Assembly (NCBI RefSeq): GCF_000745345.1
Contig: NZ_JQNR01000005.1
Coordinates: forward strand, 3,596,001 to 3,660,000
DNA: 64,000 nucleotides
DNA from: Actinacidiphila yeochonensis CN732
GTDB lineage: Bacteria; Actinomycetota; Actinomycetes; Streptomycetales; Streptomycetaceae
Direction: 5' to 3'
A model generated the notes under the pieces. The model did not search any database, was not told the DNA's origin, and worked only from the letters and a program-made list of their open reading frames with translations. Of this stretch, positions 44,888 to 52,959 are shown in pieces. Numbering within the stretch: the first letter of the stretch is position 1; every line of letters starts with the position of its first letter. The position numbers and the translations under genes were made by a program.

Positions 44888-45805
44888 GTGTCGAATGAGG
44901 AGATACTCGCCGATCGGCTCCGTGCAGCAGGGTACGCCGCGAAAGAGGTGGAAAAGGCCGCCGGCGGTGTGGTGGCCGTCGCGGGTCTGGTGACGCTCCA
45001 GGACGGCACCGAGATATTCGCGAAGACCCTGCTCGGACCGGATCGGGACATATTCCCGGTCGAATCCACCGGTCTGTCCGAACTCCGCGCACTCGGCGGG
45101 GCGAACACCCCGGAGGTGCTGCTCGCCTCCCCGCGGCTGCTGGTGCTCGAAAGAATGCGGCCGCGTCCGGACGACGGGCGCTTCTGGGAACAACTCGCCC
45201 ACATGCTCGCCGCCCTGCACGCGTCCACCGTCTCCGACCGCTTCGGCTGGCACCGCGACGGCTGGCTGGGCCGCATGCGCCAGGACAACACCTGGGAGCC
45301 GGACGGCCACACGTTCTTCGCCGAACGGCGCATCCTGCGCTGGCTCCCCGAACCGCTGGTCGAGGCCGCGTTCGACCGCGAGGAGCGGCAGGCCCTGGAA
45401 CGGCTGTGCGCGGCCCTGCCCGAGCTGGTTCCGCCCCAGCCCCCGTGCCTGACCCACGGCGACCTGTGGCAGGAGAACGTCGTCGCCACGGCCGCCGGGG
45501 CCCCCGTGCTCATCGACCCCGCCGTGTCGTACAACTGGCCCGAGGTCGACCTGAGCATGCTGTGGTGCTCCCCGCGGGTGGCGGCGGCGGATCGTTTCTT
45601 CGCCGTGTACCGGGAGGTCGCCCCGCTCCAGGACGGCTGGGAGGAGCGGATGCCGCTCCTCCACCTCCGCGAACTCCTCAGCGTCATCGCCCATGACGAC
45701 GACGACTGGGGCGCCGCCGAGGCCGTCCGGAAGGTCATCGCGCCGTTCCGGAGGACCGGCGCCTCTCCTGCCGGGCCGCGTCGTACGCGCGAAAGTGCCG
45801 GCTGA
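44888..45805 (+). CDS. Fructosamine/ketosamine kinase-family phosphotransferase
   Basis: This 305-residue protein belongs to the aminoglycoside-phosphotransferase-like kinase fold. The catalytic loop LTHGDLWQENVV and the metal-binding VLIDPAVSYNWPEVDLSMLW match fructosamine-3-kinase-like proteins closely. ELRALGGANTPEVLL and WEQLAHMLAALHAST support the N-lobe. It would phosphorylate a sugar hydroxyl near an amine. In this context it could be a biosynthetic kinase or a self-resistance enzyme acting on the amino-sugar product; both are inferences. Its 3' end overlaps the convergent glycosyltransferase gene by 71 bases. Confidence 0.82.
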   Translation: MSNEEILADRLRAAGYAAKEVEKAAGGVVAVAGLVTLQDGTEIFAKTLLGPDRDIFPVESTGLSELRALGGANTPEVLLASPRLLVLERMRPRPDDGRFWEQLAHMLAALHASTVSDRFGWHRDGWLGRMRQDNTWEPDGHTFFAERRILRWLPEPLVEAAFDREERQALERLCAALPELVPPQPPCLTHGDLWQENVVATAAGAPVLIDPAVSYNWPEVDLSMLWCSPRVAAADRFFAVYREVAPLQDGWEERMPLLHLRELLSVIAHDDDDWGAAEAVRKVIAPFRRTGASPAGPRRTRESAG

Positions 45806-46628
45806 GCATGGGACCCACCTCGGCCCACTCCGGGTAGTCCGCGTAGTCGAAGGAGCAGGGTGAGAAGCGGAAGGCAGGATCGCCGACGTCGATCCTGCCC
45901 CCGTTCCCGTCGAGGTGGTCGAGGAACGCCTGCGACTCCCCGACGACGGAGCGGTGCAGCAGCCGCCACTCGCCCGACGAGTAGGCGGCGACCCTCCTGG
46001 CCAGGCGGCGCTGAGCGGAGGCGGTCCACTTGACGTGGTGGACCTGGGCGTGGATGTCGGCCACCGGGACGCCGCGGCCGGTCCACGCGTAGTGCTGGCC
46101 GAGGTCGAGTTCCACCGTGCCCCGGGCGAGCGTCACCTTCGTCGGCCTGCCGTCGAGCAGCCGGAAGGTGAGGAAGCCGGCCAGCGGGTACTGGCGCCAC
46201 AGCGGCGTCCGGCCGTGCGGGGCCAGGTCGGTGAGGCGGCCGTCGGCGGCGACGCGGTCCAGGAAGGCGCCCTCGACGAAGTCGAACCCCCGCCGTTCGC
46301 AGTGCTCTACGACCTCGGAGAGCGGCCTGTCGTAGACGTGGAACTCGTCCAGGTCGGCGACCACCCACCAGTCGTCCGGGTGGGCGGCCATCTGCTCGCG
46401 GATGAGTTCGGCGTTGAGGTCCTCGTGCCAGGGCGCCACGCGGACTCCGGCGAAGTCGAGTCCGGCCGCCCGCATCACCGCCACGGAAGGCTCCAGGCTC
46501 TCGTCGTCCCGGCTTTCCACGTGGCGTACCACGTGGAACTTCTCCACCCCCAGATCGCGGTAGTGGGCCAGCGAATAGGGAAGCAATGAGACATCGCCGC
46601 CCACGACGGAGACAAATCGTAGAGTCAT
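45735..46628 (-). CDS. Family 2/92-like glycosyltransferase
   Basis: From ATG 46628 (preceded by AGGGTTGG) the 297-residue protein begins LRFVSVVGGDVSLLPYSLAH and has the metal-binding motif WWVVADLDEFHVYDRPL. HHVKWTAS and a C-terminal Tyr-rich region follow. This pattern is found in Glyco_tranf_2_4/GT92-type enzymes. A TTGACA element at 46693-46698 (minus strand) suggests transcription starts below 46675, so the longer ATG at 46691 is less likely. It is transcribed divergently from the FGD-like gene. Acceptor and donor are unknown. Confidence 0.72.
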   Translation of the reverse strand: MTLRFVSVVGGDVSLLPYSLAHYRDLGVEKFHVVRHVESRDDESLEPSVAVMRAAGLDFAGVRVAPWHEDLNAELIREQMAAHPDDWWVVADLDEFHVYDRPLSEVVEHCERRGFDFVEGAFLDRVAADGRLTDLAPHGRTPLWRQYPLAGFLTFRLLDGRPTKVTLARGTVELDLGQHYAWTGRGVPVADIHAQVHHVKWTASAQRRLARRVAAYSSGEWRLLHRSVVGESQAFLDHLDGNGGRIDVGDPAFRFSPCSFDYADYPEWAEVGPMLSRHFRAYDAARQERRRSSGTAR

Positions 46629-46763
46629 GTCCAACCCTGAGTCGGTCCACTGGCGCCACGTCAGTGAATTACTGTTCAGCGCCTCCGTCATCCTGTCAAG
46701 CCTCGACCAACCGGATCCGACGACCGGCCCGAATCACCCCGCGAGGAAAGGTATGGACCGAAT

Positions 46764-47750
46764 ATGAGGCCGAGAACGCGTATGGGATGGTTCCTGGCGC
46801 ACGAGGAATGGCAGCCGGAGTCGCTGGTCGAGCAGGGCCGGCTGGCCGAGGAAGCCGGCTACGACGCGCTTCTGGTCTCCGACCACCTCCAGCCCTGGGT
46901 GGACGCCGGCGGGGCCGCCGGGTTCAGCTGGGCGACGCTGGGCGCGCTGGCCGCCGCCACCCGGAGCGCGGCGCTGATATCGGCGGCCGTGTGCCCGCTG
47001 TTCCGGATGCACCCGGTGCTGGTCGCGCAGGCCGCGGCGACCGTGGACCGGATCTCCCAGGGGCGGTTCGAGCTCGGCCTCGGCATGGGGCAGGCCGTCA
47101 ACGAGCAGCCCCTGGCGGGCCCGCTGCCGCCGTACCGCGAGCGCCTGGAGCGGACCGCCGAGGCCGTGCGGCTGATCCGCCCGCTGCTCCAGGGCGCGGA
47201 GGTGAGCTCCGACGGGCCGTACTACCCCGTGTCGGCCATGAGGCTGCACAGCCCCTGCCTCGCGCCGACGCCGCTGTACCTGGCCGCGTCCGGACCGCGG
47301 TCGGCCGAGGCCGCCGGACGGCTGGCGGACGGCGTGATCACCTCGGTGAAGGACGTCGCCCGTACCCGGCGGGAGGTCGTCGACGTGGCCAGGTCGGCCG
47401 CGGCGGCCGCGGGGCGCCGACCGCCCCGGGTGATCCTCACCTGCTTCCTGGTCCTCGCCCGGAGCGACGAGGAGGCGTGGCGGGCCATCCAGCCCTGGCG
47501 GGGCATGCGCACCCCCAACCGGCTGCGGGAGGGCAGCCCGCGCCGACTGCGGCAGGACGCCGACGCGTTGGGGCGCGAGACCGTCCTGCGGAGCTTTCCG
47601 CGCTACGGCGACGCCGCGGACGTGGTGGAGCTGTGCCGGACCATCGTCGACGGACTCGCCCCCGACGTCCTGGCGCTCCAGGTGGCGGCGGCCGACGGCA
47701 CCTCGGCCCTGGAACTGCTGAGCGAGGTGCCCGAGCGGCTGCGGAGCTGA
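46764..47750 (+). CDS. FGD-like F420-dependent oxidoreductase (LLM superfamily)
   Basis: This 328-residue protein closely follows the F420-dependent glucose-6-phosphate dehydrogenase subfamily: YDALLVSDHLQPWVDAGGAA, SAAVCPLFRMHPVLVAQAAA, GRFELGLGMGQAVNEQPLAG and TPLYLAASGPRSAEAAGRLA. FGD enzymes oxidise a sugar phosphate C1 hydroxyl and reduce F420. It is the second LLM gene of the window (the other is at 2573). In this locus it could act on an amino-sugar phosphate or supply F420H2. ATG 46764 has a distant AGGAAAGG ribosome site. Confidence 0.82.
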   Translation: MRPRTRMGWFLAHEEWQPESLVEQGRLAEEAGYDALLVSDHLQPWVDAGGAAGFSWATLGALAAATRSAALISAAVCPLFRMHPVLVAQAAATVDRISQGRFELGLGMGQAVNEQPLAGPLPPYRERLERTAEAVRLIRPLLQGAEVSSDGPYYPVSAMRLHSPCLAPTPLYLAASGPRSAEAAGRLADGVITSVKDVARTRREVVDVARSAAAAAGRRPPRVILTCFLVLARSDEEAWRAIQPWRGMRTPNRLREGSPRRLRQDADALGRETVLRSFPRYGDAADVVELCRTIVDGLAPDVLALQVAAADGTSALELLSEVPERLRS

Positions 47751-47860
47751 ACCGGCCGGCCGGCGAAGCCGAACTGAGCAGCCGGCGGAGCTTGACTGAG
47801 CACATGCGGAGCTGAACTGGCTCCTCCCGGAGCTGAACTGAGCTGCCGCTCAGGGGAACT
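47741..47860 (+). repeat. Degenerate direct repeats at the 3' end of the FGD-like gene
   Basis: Variants of CGGAGCTGAACTG recur at about 47741, 47785, 47806 and 47828, with related GAACTGAGCAGC elements between. The first copy contains the gene's own stop. It looks like slippage expansion of the gene end. Confidence 0.6.
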
Positions 47861-47890
47861 GAGCAGCTATCACGATGAGCTGGGGCAGGC

Positions 47891-49078
47891 TCAGCTCCGG
47901 CCGGAGCCGCCGGCCAGGGTGGCGAGCAGAGCCGCCTCCGTGGCGTCGACCATCCGCTGGAGGGTGAAGTGTTCGAGCACCTGCTCGCGGGCCCGCTTGC
48001 CCATGTCCTGGCGCAGCGCGTCGTCGGACACCAGGGTGAGCAGCGCGTCGGCGAGCCGGCCGGGGTCCGGGGACGGCACCAGAGCGGCGGACCCCGGCTC
48101 CCGCACCAGTTCGCCGATGCCCGGGAAGTCGACGGTCAGCAGCGGGCGGCCGGAGCTCATGGCCTCCAGCATGGCCAGGCTCAGGCCCTCCCCGGAGCTG
48201 GGCTGGGCGACGACGTCGGCCAGCGCGAGCACGTCCGGCATCAGGTCGAAGGTCACCCCGGTGTCGATGCGCACCACGTCCTCAAGCCCGTGCGCGGCGA
48301 TCTCGGCCCGCAGCCTTCCGGGGTAGTCACCCGACGAGGAGCTGACGGCGCCGACGACGAGCAGCCGGGTGTCCGGCCGCCGGGCGTGCACCGCCGAGAA
48401 GGCCCGGACCAGCTCCAGGATGCCCTTCCGGAGCTTGAGTTGGGCGGCGCAGACGACGACGAGATCGGTCTCGGCGTAGCCGTAGCGCGCCCGGACCGCC
48501 GCCGTGTCGCGGTCCGGGCGGAACCGGGTGGTGTCCACGCCGTGCGGGATCAGCCTGGTGACGTCGGCCGAACCGTTCCTGCGGGCGCGTTCGGCGTAGT
48601 TCTCCGCGCAGGCCAGGACGAGCGAAGGGCGCAGGACCTCGTGGACGACGCGCAGCCGGGCGGTCCCCAGCGGCTGGCCCTCCGGTTCGTGCTCGTGGAA
48701 GGTCGCCACCCACGGAACGCCCCGGTCCAGGGCGATCCACTTTCCGGTCAGGGCGGCGTCGAGCGTGTTCGTGAACACCAGGTCCGGCCGCGACTCGTCG
48801 GCGCACGCGGCGATCTCCGGGGCCAGCGCGAAAGCCATCTGCTCCCACAGGACCTTGCTGGGGTCGTCGAGCAGCGCGCGGTACCCGGAGAGCCTGCGCA
48901 CCGTCACCCCGCGCGGGTCGCCGTCGACGGCCTCTCCCGCGGGCGTGCCCCGCAGCCCGTCGGTCACCACCATGACCTCGTGCCCGCGGCCGGCGAGCCC
49001 CTCCGCGATCACGTGCGCATAGGTCTCCGCGCCTCCGGTGGTGGGGTGGAAGCTGGAAGCGATCATCAGCAGTCTCAT
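47891..49078 (-). CDS. GT4-family glycosyltransferase
   Basis: This 395-residue GT-B fold enzyme begins MRLLMIASSFHPTTGGAETY, the glycine-rich acceptor loop of GT4. It then has NGSADVTRLIPHGVDTTRF, VVVCAAQLKLRKGILELVRA and the donor-binding EX7E-type region PSSGEGLSLAMLEAMSSGRP. It transfers a nucleotide-activated sugar, retaining configuration. It lies among amino-sugar-type genes and could elongate the product, but may equally serve a cell-surface glycan. It is convergent with the FGD-like gene and divergent from the MazG-like gene. Confidence 0.87.
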   Translation of the reverse strand: MRLLMIASSFHPTTGGAETYAHVIAEGLAGRGHEVMVVTDGLRGTPAGEAVDGDPRGVTVRRLSGYRALLDDPSKVLWEQMAFALAPEIAACADESRPDLVFTNTLDAALTGKWIALDRGVPWVATFHEHEPEGQPLGTARLRVVHEVLRPSLVLACAENYAERARRNGSADVTRLIPHGVDTTRFRPDRDTAAVRARYGYAETDLVVVCAAQLKLRKGILELVRAFSAVHARRPDTRLLVVGAVSSSSGDYPGRLRAEIAAHGLEDVVRIDTGVTFDLMPDVLALADVVAQPSSGEGLSLAMLEAMSSGRPLLTVDFPGIGELVREPGSAALVPSPDPGRLADALLTLVSDDALRQDMGKRAREQVLEHFTLQRMVDATEAALLATLAGGSGRS

Positions 49079-49404
49079 GCCACTCCTGTCCCACCGACGG
49101 CATCACCGCCCCGATCATGCCCTGTTCGACCCAGCCGTAGTCCCGGCCGGCGGCCTCGGATCGGCCGGACCGGCAGCGGGCCCGCCGATCCGGCCGCCGT
49201 GCCCTGAGCCGTGCTCAGACGGCTCGATGACGTGAGCGGTTCGCCATGCGATCATCGGATCGGTGGGGGACGCGACCAGCGGGGGACGCGGTACTCGTGG
49301 CACAGGGGGTGCCGGCCGGCGTCCGCGGTCCGCCTCCCAGGGGTGTCTCCCGCCACCCGCTACCCGCCACCCGTCTTCCGAGCACGAAGGTGAGGTCACC
49401 ATCG
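49079..49404. other. Divergent intergenic region
   Basis: This 326-base gap lies between the GT4 gene and the MazG-like gene. No gene or clear promoter motif was recognised, though two divergent promoters are expected. A GGTGAGG ribosome site precedes the ATG at 49405. Confidence 0.5.
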
Positions 49405-49815
49405 ATGACCAGTGACGCGCTGCCCGGTACCGCCGACCCCACGACGCTCAGCGCCTGCCAGGACATGGCCGCGGAGTTCCGCCGGCGCGCGGCCCTCCAC
49501 GTCACGGCCGACGTCGCCCTGCTCGACGCGTGCGCCGAGTTGGGGGAGCTGGCCGGGGCGTACCTGAAGCAGTCCGGCTACGCCCCCTCGGCCGGCGCGA
49601 AGGGCGTCGCGGGCGCCCCGCCGTCGGACCGGGTGCGGGCCGAGTTCGGCGACGCGCTCTTCGCCTTGCTCAGCTTCGCGGACGCGGCGGGGCTGGACGC
49701 CGAGGCGGAGTTCCTCGACACGATGAACCGGTACGAGGCACGGTTCGCCGGTGCGGGTTCCGCTGCGGGCTCGGGTGGGCGTTCGGGTGCCGGGACGGGT
49801 GAGCGGCGTGGGTGA
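49405..49815 (+). CDS. MazG-like nucleotide pyrophosphohydrolase
   Basis: This 136-residue all-alpha protein starts at ATG 49405. It has the paired acidic motifs of MazG-type NTP pyrophosphohydrolases: LLDACAELGELAGAYLK (ExxE) and RAEFGDALFALLSFADAAG (ExxxD). AEAEFLDTMNRYEARF then follows as in the family. The C-terminal 20 residues are Gly/Ser-rich. It hydrolyses an NTP or an analogue to the monophosphate plus pyrophosphate. Its 3' end overlaps the PHP gene start by 17 bases, so the two are coupled. Confidence 0.8.
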   Translation: MTSDALPGTADPTTLSACQDMAAEFRRRAALHVTADVALLDACAELGELAGAYLKQSGYAPSAGAKGVAGAPPSDRVRAEFGDALFALLSFADAAGLDAEAEFLDTMNRYEARFAGAGSAAGSGGRSGAGTGERRG

Positions 49816-50731
49816 CTACCACGTCCACCTGCATCCCCACGCGCCGCGCCCGGACAGCCCTCCGCCCGGCGTGTACCCCCGGGGGCACGTCGACGCCTAC
49901 GTGGAGCGGGCGCTGTCGCGCGGCGCCGCCGAGGTGGGCTTCACCGAGCACATGCACCGCTTCGTCGACCTGGAGTCCGTGGCCGCGGGGTTCTGGAACG
50001 TCGGTGATTCGGCCGACCTCACGGAGCGCTCCCGCCAGTACTACTACGACGAGTTGAACCTCCACCTCGACCGGTACACCGAAGCCGTGCTGGGCGCACG
50101 GGACCGCGGGCTGCCGGTGCTGCTCGGCCTGGAGGTCGACTTCCTGCCGGGGCGGATGGAGAAGATCCTCGACGTCCTCGCCGCGTACCCGTTCGACTAC
50201 CTCATCGGGTCGGTGCACTGGATCGGCTCGTGGGCGGTGGACCACGACGGGATGACGGACGAGTTCGAACGACGCGGCGTGCGCCGCTCCTACGAGGACT
50301 ACTTCGGGCTGGTCGCCGACCTGGCCGAGTCGGGCCTGGTGCAGGTGCTCGCCCATCCGGACGTGGTGAAGAAGTTCGGCCACCGCTGCGACGAGGAGCC
50401 GGTGGACCTCTACCGCCGCCTGGTCGACGCGGCACAGCGCGGCGGCGTGGCCTTCGAGGTGTCCAGCGCGGGGCTGCGCTACGAGGCGCTGGAACCGTAC
50501 CCGGCGCCGACGCTGCTGCGGATGTGCCACGAGGCGGGGATCCCGATCACCCTGGCCAGCGACGCGCACTACCCGGACCAGGCCGCCGACCAGTACCGGA
50601 CGCTCGTCCGGTACGCCCGCGCCGCCGGCTACCGGCGGCGCGTCAGGTTCCGCGAGGGCGGCGGGAGGGAACTGGTGGCCCTGCCCGATCCGGACCACGA
50701 CGCCGACTGGCCGACCCCCGCTCCCGCCTGA
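49799..50731 (+). CDS. PHP-domain phosphatase (histidinol-phosphatase-like)
   Basis: From GTG 49799 (or 49808) this 310-residue protein has all the metal-binding motifs of the PHP family: DYHVHLHPH, EVGFTEHMHRFV, LLGLEVDFLPG, LIGSVHWIGSW, VLAHPDVVKKFG and LASDAHYPDQA. It resembles HisK-type histidinol phosphatases, a trinuclear-metal phosphomonoesterase group. Being coupled to a MazG-like gene, it could dephosphorylate the monophosphate made there, or a sugar phosphate in the locus. A true histidine-biosynthesis role seems less likely, as no his genes are nearby. Confidence 0.83.
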   Translation: MSGVGDYHVHLHPHAPRPDSPPPGVYPRGHVDAYVERALSRGAAEVGFTEHMHRFVDLESVAAGFWNVGDSADLTERSRQYYYDELNLHLDRYTEAVLGARDRGLPVLLGLEVDFLPGRMEKILDVLAAYPFDYLIGSVHWIGSWAVDHDGMTDEFERRGVRRSYEDYFGLVADLAESGLVQVLAHPDVVKKFGHRCDEEPVDLYRRLVDAAQRGGVAFEVSSAGLRYEALEPYPAPTLLRMCHEAGIPITLASDAHYPDQAADQYRTLVRYARAAGYRRRVRFREGGGRELVALPDPDHDADWPTPAPA

Positions 50732-50813
50732 CGATCCGCCGCCCGCACCGTCCCGATCGCCGGCCCGGTGACCGGGACGGCGCGGTACCGGCGATGGTCC
50801 GCGTCGCCGCCGG

Positions 50814-52001
50814 TCAGCGGCCCTCCGCCGTCCGCCCGTCCGCTGCCCGGCCTTCCACCACCCGCTCGTCCGCTGCCCGCTCGTCCGCTGCCCGGACGTC
50901 CAGACCGAGGCGGACGGCACCGCGCACGATCGGGGTCAGCACGGCCGCGGCGGTGGAGTACAAGCGGCGCGGCACGAGGTTCCGAACCGCCCCCAGCGCC
51001 ATGGTGGCGAGAGCGCGGCGGGCGACGGGAGTCGACATCGCGGCCGCGGGGGAGACCCGGGCGTCCAGGGACGCGCCGACGGCGGCGGCGCGCAGGCCGA
51101 GGCTGAACGCGGCGAGCCACAGCTCGAAGAGGAGGTGCTCGCCGAGCAGGCTCCGGCCGCGCTCCGCACCCGGCTCGCCGCGCAGGGCCTGCCGGCCCAT
51201 TCCCCGCAGGTCGCCCTCGGAGAAGCCCAGGCCGCCGAGGACCTCCACGGCCCGCACCTTGCGCCAGCCCTCGGCCGCCAGCGGGTCGCGCAGGCGGAAG
51301 TACGCCCCGGGCTCACCCCACCACGCCATGGCCGGAACGGCGTCGACCCCCGTGACCGACCGCCGGAGGTCCACGCCGGGAAGGGGGGCGCCGGAGCTCC
51401 AGCAGGTGGCGCAGCGCATCCCGTGGTGGTGGTTGCCGGTCAGGCTGGAGACGTCCCGGTGCTCGACCAGGTTCGGGACGCTCACATGCGGGACGGTCCC
51501 GGTCGAGGCCAGGTAGCCGCGGAGTGCGACGTCGTCGGGCTCGTCGCCGCGCAGCGCCTCCGCGAAGTACTCGCTGACGGCCCTGGCCGTACCCGCCGGC
51601 ATGATGACGGCCTGGGTCGGGACGTAGTTGTCGACCACCTCGGCCCAGCCGGCGCCGGTGAGCGCCGCGATCCGCGCCACGCCGCCGGTCCAGGCACCCC
51701 ACTCGACGAAGAGGGAGGTCACGCCGTCCGGCCGGTGCTCGGTCAGCGACCGGGCGGCGGCCAGGAAGCCCTTCGTCAGCCGTACGTCGTCCTGCAGGAC
51801 GAGGTGGTGTGTGGCGTCGGCTCCCACGGCGGCCCACGCCCGCTGGGCGGAGCGGAGCGAGCCGCGTTCCCCCTCCGGCAGGGTGTCGCAGACGACGCGG
51901 ATGTCGAGCTGGGGATGGCTGTCCCGCAGCCGCTCGGCCATCTCCAGCCGGAGGCGGTGGGTCATGACCGCTATGGACAGGCGCCGGTGCTCCTCAGACA
52001 A
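50814..52001 (-). CDS. Glycosyltransferase-like protein (unassigned family)
   Basis: This 395-residue protein begins RRLSIAVMTHRLRLEMAERL. It has an acidic metal-binding-like motif, ATHHLVLQDDVRLTKGF, reminiscent of GT25-type and related GT-A enzymes, plus VVDNYVPTQAVIMPAG and SVPNLVEHRDVSSLTGNH, as seen in enzymes that check an acceptor. A Cys pair, CATCW, lies near residue 200. The C-terminus is built of degenerate repeats (RAADERAADER, RAADGRTAEGR) and is probably disordered. I cannot assign donor or acceptor. It is convergent with the PHP gene and may add another sugar to the locus product. Confidence 0.6.
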   Translation of the reverse strand: MSEEHRRLSIAVMTHRLRLEMAERLRDSHPQLDIRVVCDTLPEGERGSLRSAQRAWAAVGADATHHLVLQDDVRLTKGFLAAARSLTEHRPDGVTSLFVEWGAWTGGVARIAALTGAGWAEVVDNYVPTQAVIMPAGTARAVSEYFAEALRGDEPDDVALRGYLASTGTVPHVSVPNLVEHRDVSSLTGNHHHGMRCATCWSSGAPLPGVDLRRSVTGVDAVPAMAWWGEPGAYFRLRDPLAAEGWRKVRAVEVLGGLGFSEGDLRGMGRQALRGEPGAERGRSLLGEHLLFELWLAAFSLGLRAAAVGASLDARVSPAAAMSTPVARRALATMALGAVRNLVPRRLYSTAAAVLTPIVRGAVRLGLDVRAADERAADERVVEGRAADGRTAEGR

Positions 52002-52959
52002 CCTGCAGTCCCTTCAACGGGTTCCGGGGGTCTCTCAGGGGTCGCGCTCGCGTCTGCATCCTCGCCCGCCGAGCCGGTGGCGGTCAATCAGACCGCGTCC
52101 GCCCCGCCGTTGCCGGCGGTGCCCCCGAACAGCCGCGGCGCCGCCCGCTCGTGGCGGACGTCTCCGCGGCCCCGCGGCCCTGGTGCCGCGGGTCGGGCTA
52201 CCGCGGGGTGATGTCCGAGCCCCGGGCGCGGAAGTGTTCAGCTCGCCGACTCGCGGCGTTCTTGAGGGATATCGGCAGGTTTGCGTGGTTAGAGTCTGAT
52301 CGAAGCACCGCTTGAACAAGGTCCGCGCACACCCCCGCCGGCGCCGCGTGAAACCTTCCCCGTCCGTATCCCGGCGCCACCCGCCGGCCCGACACGCGCA
52401 CGCCGACCTGCGGCTGCGCCCTGCCCGCGGCGGCCGCGACCGGGTCGGCTCGCGGGCCCGTGGGGAGGGGGCGGCCACAAAGGTGCACCGAAGACCTGCA
52501 CGGGTCTTCCGGGACGGGCCCCCGCGTGCGCACCATTCCTCAGGCAGGGACGAGCACGTGCCCCGCCGCCGGACGGAACGGAACGCGAAGGCCGGACCGC
52601 CGGCGGCCGGACGGCAACGGAAGGCATGCGTACGGCGACAGGCCGGACGCCGGCGCACGGCGCGCACAGCACGCAGGCCCGCAAGGCCCGCAGGGAACGC
52701 CACACCGCAAGCTCCGCACGTACCGGTCGCACCGCAAGCGCAGCACGGCACAAGCACCGCCCGCACAGCACAAGCACAGCACAAGCACCGCACACTCCCC
52801 GCACGCGCGGGGAACCTCGCACCGCCCGCACGGCAAGGGCCGGACGGCGCGCACCGGACGGACCAGGACACGCCAGGACGGCACCAGGGCCGGCCTGGGC
52901 CGGTCCACACCGGGGCGGCGCCGGGGGCTTCGTCACGTCATCGACACGAAGGGGTCAAC
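52002..52959. other. 958-base region without a supportable gene
   Basis: The region upstream of the GH3/PA14 gene stays open in several frames because of its base composition, but none looks like protein. Around 52737-52800 there is simple GCACAAGCAC-type repetition. A candidate AT-richer promoter zone lies near 52262-52310, without a convincing -35/-10 pair. Confidence 0.5.

Noticed and set aside
52737..52800. GCACAAGCAC-rich repetitive tract as a possible origin or regulatory array
   Set aside because: Units are irregular and short, with no palindromic core or DnaA-box-like sequence. It is best seen as low-complexity sequence.
52312..52959. 650-base N-terminal extension of the GH3/PA14 protein
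   Set aside because: ATG 52960 has a good ribosome site and begins a perfect Tat signal peptide, which must be N-terminal.
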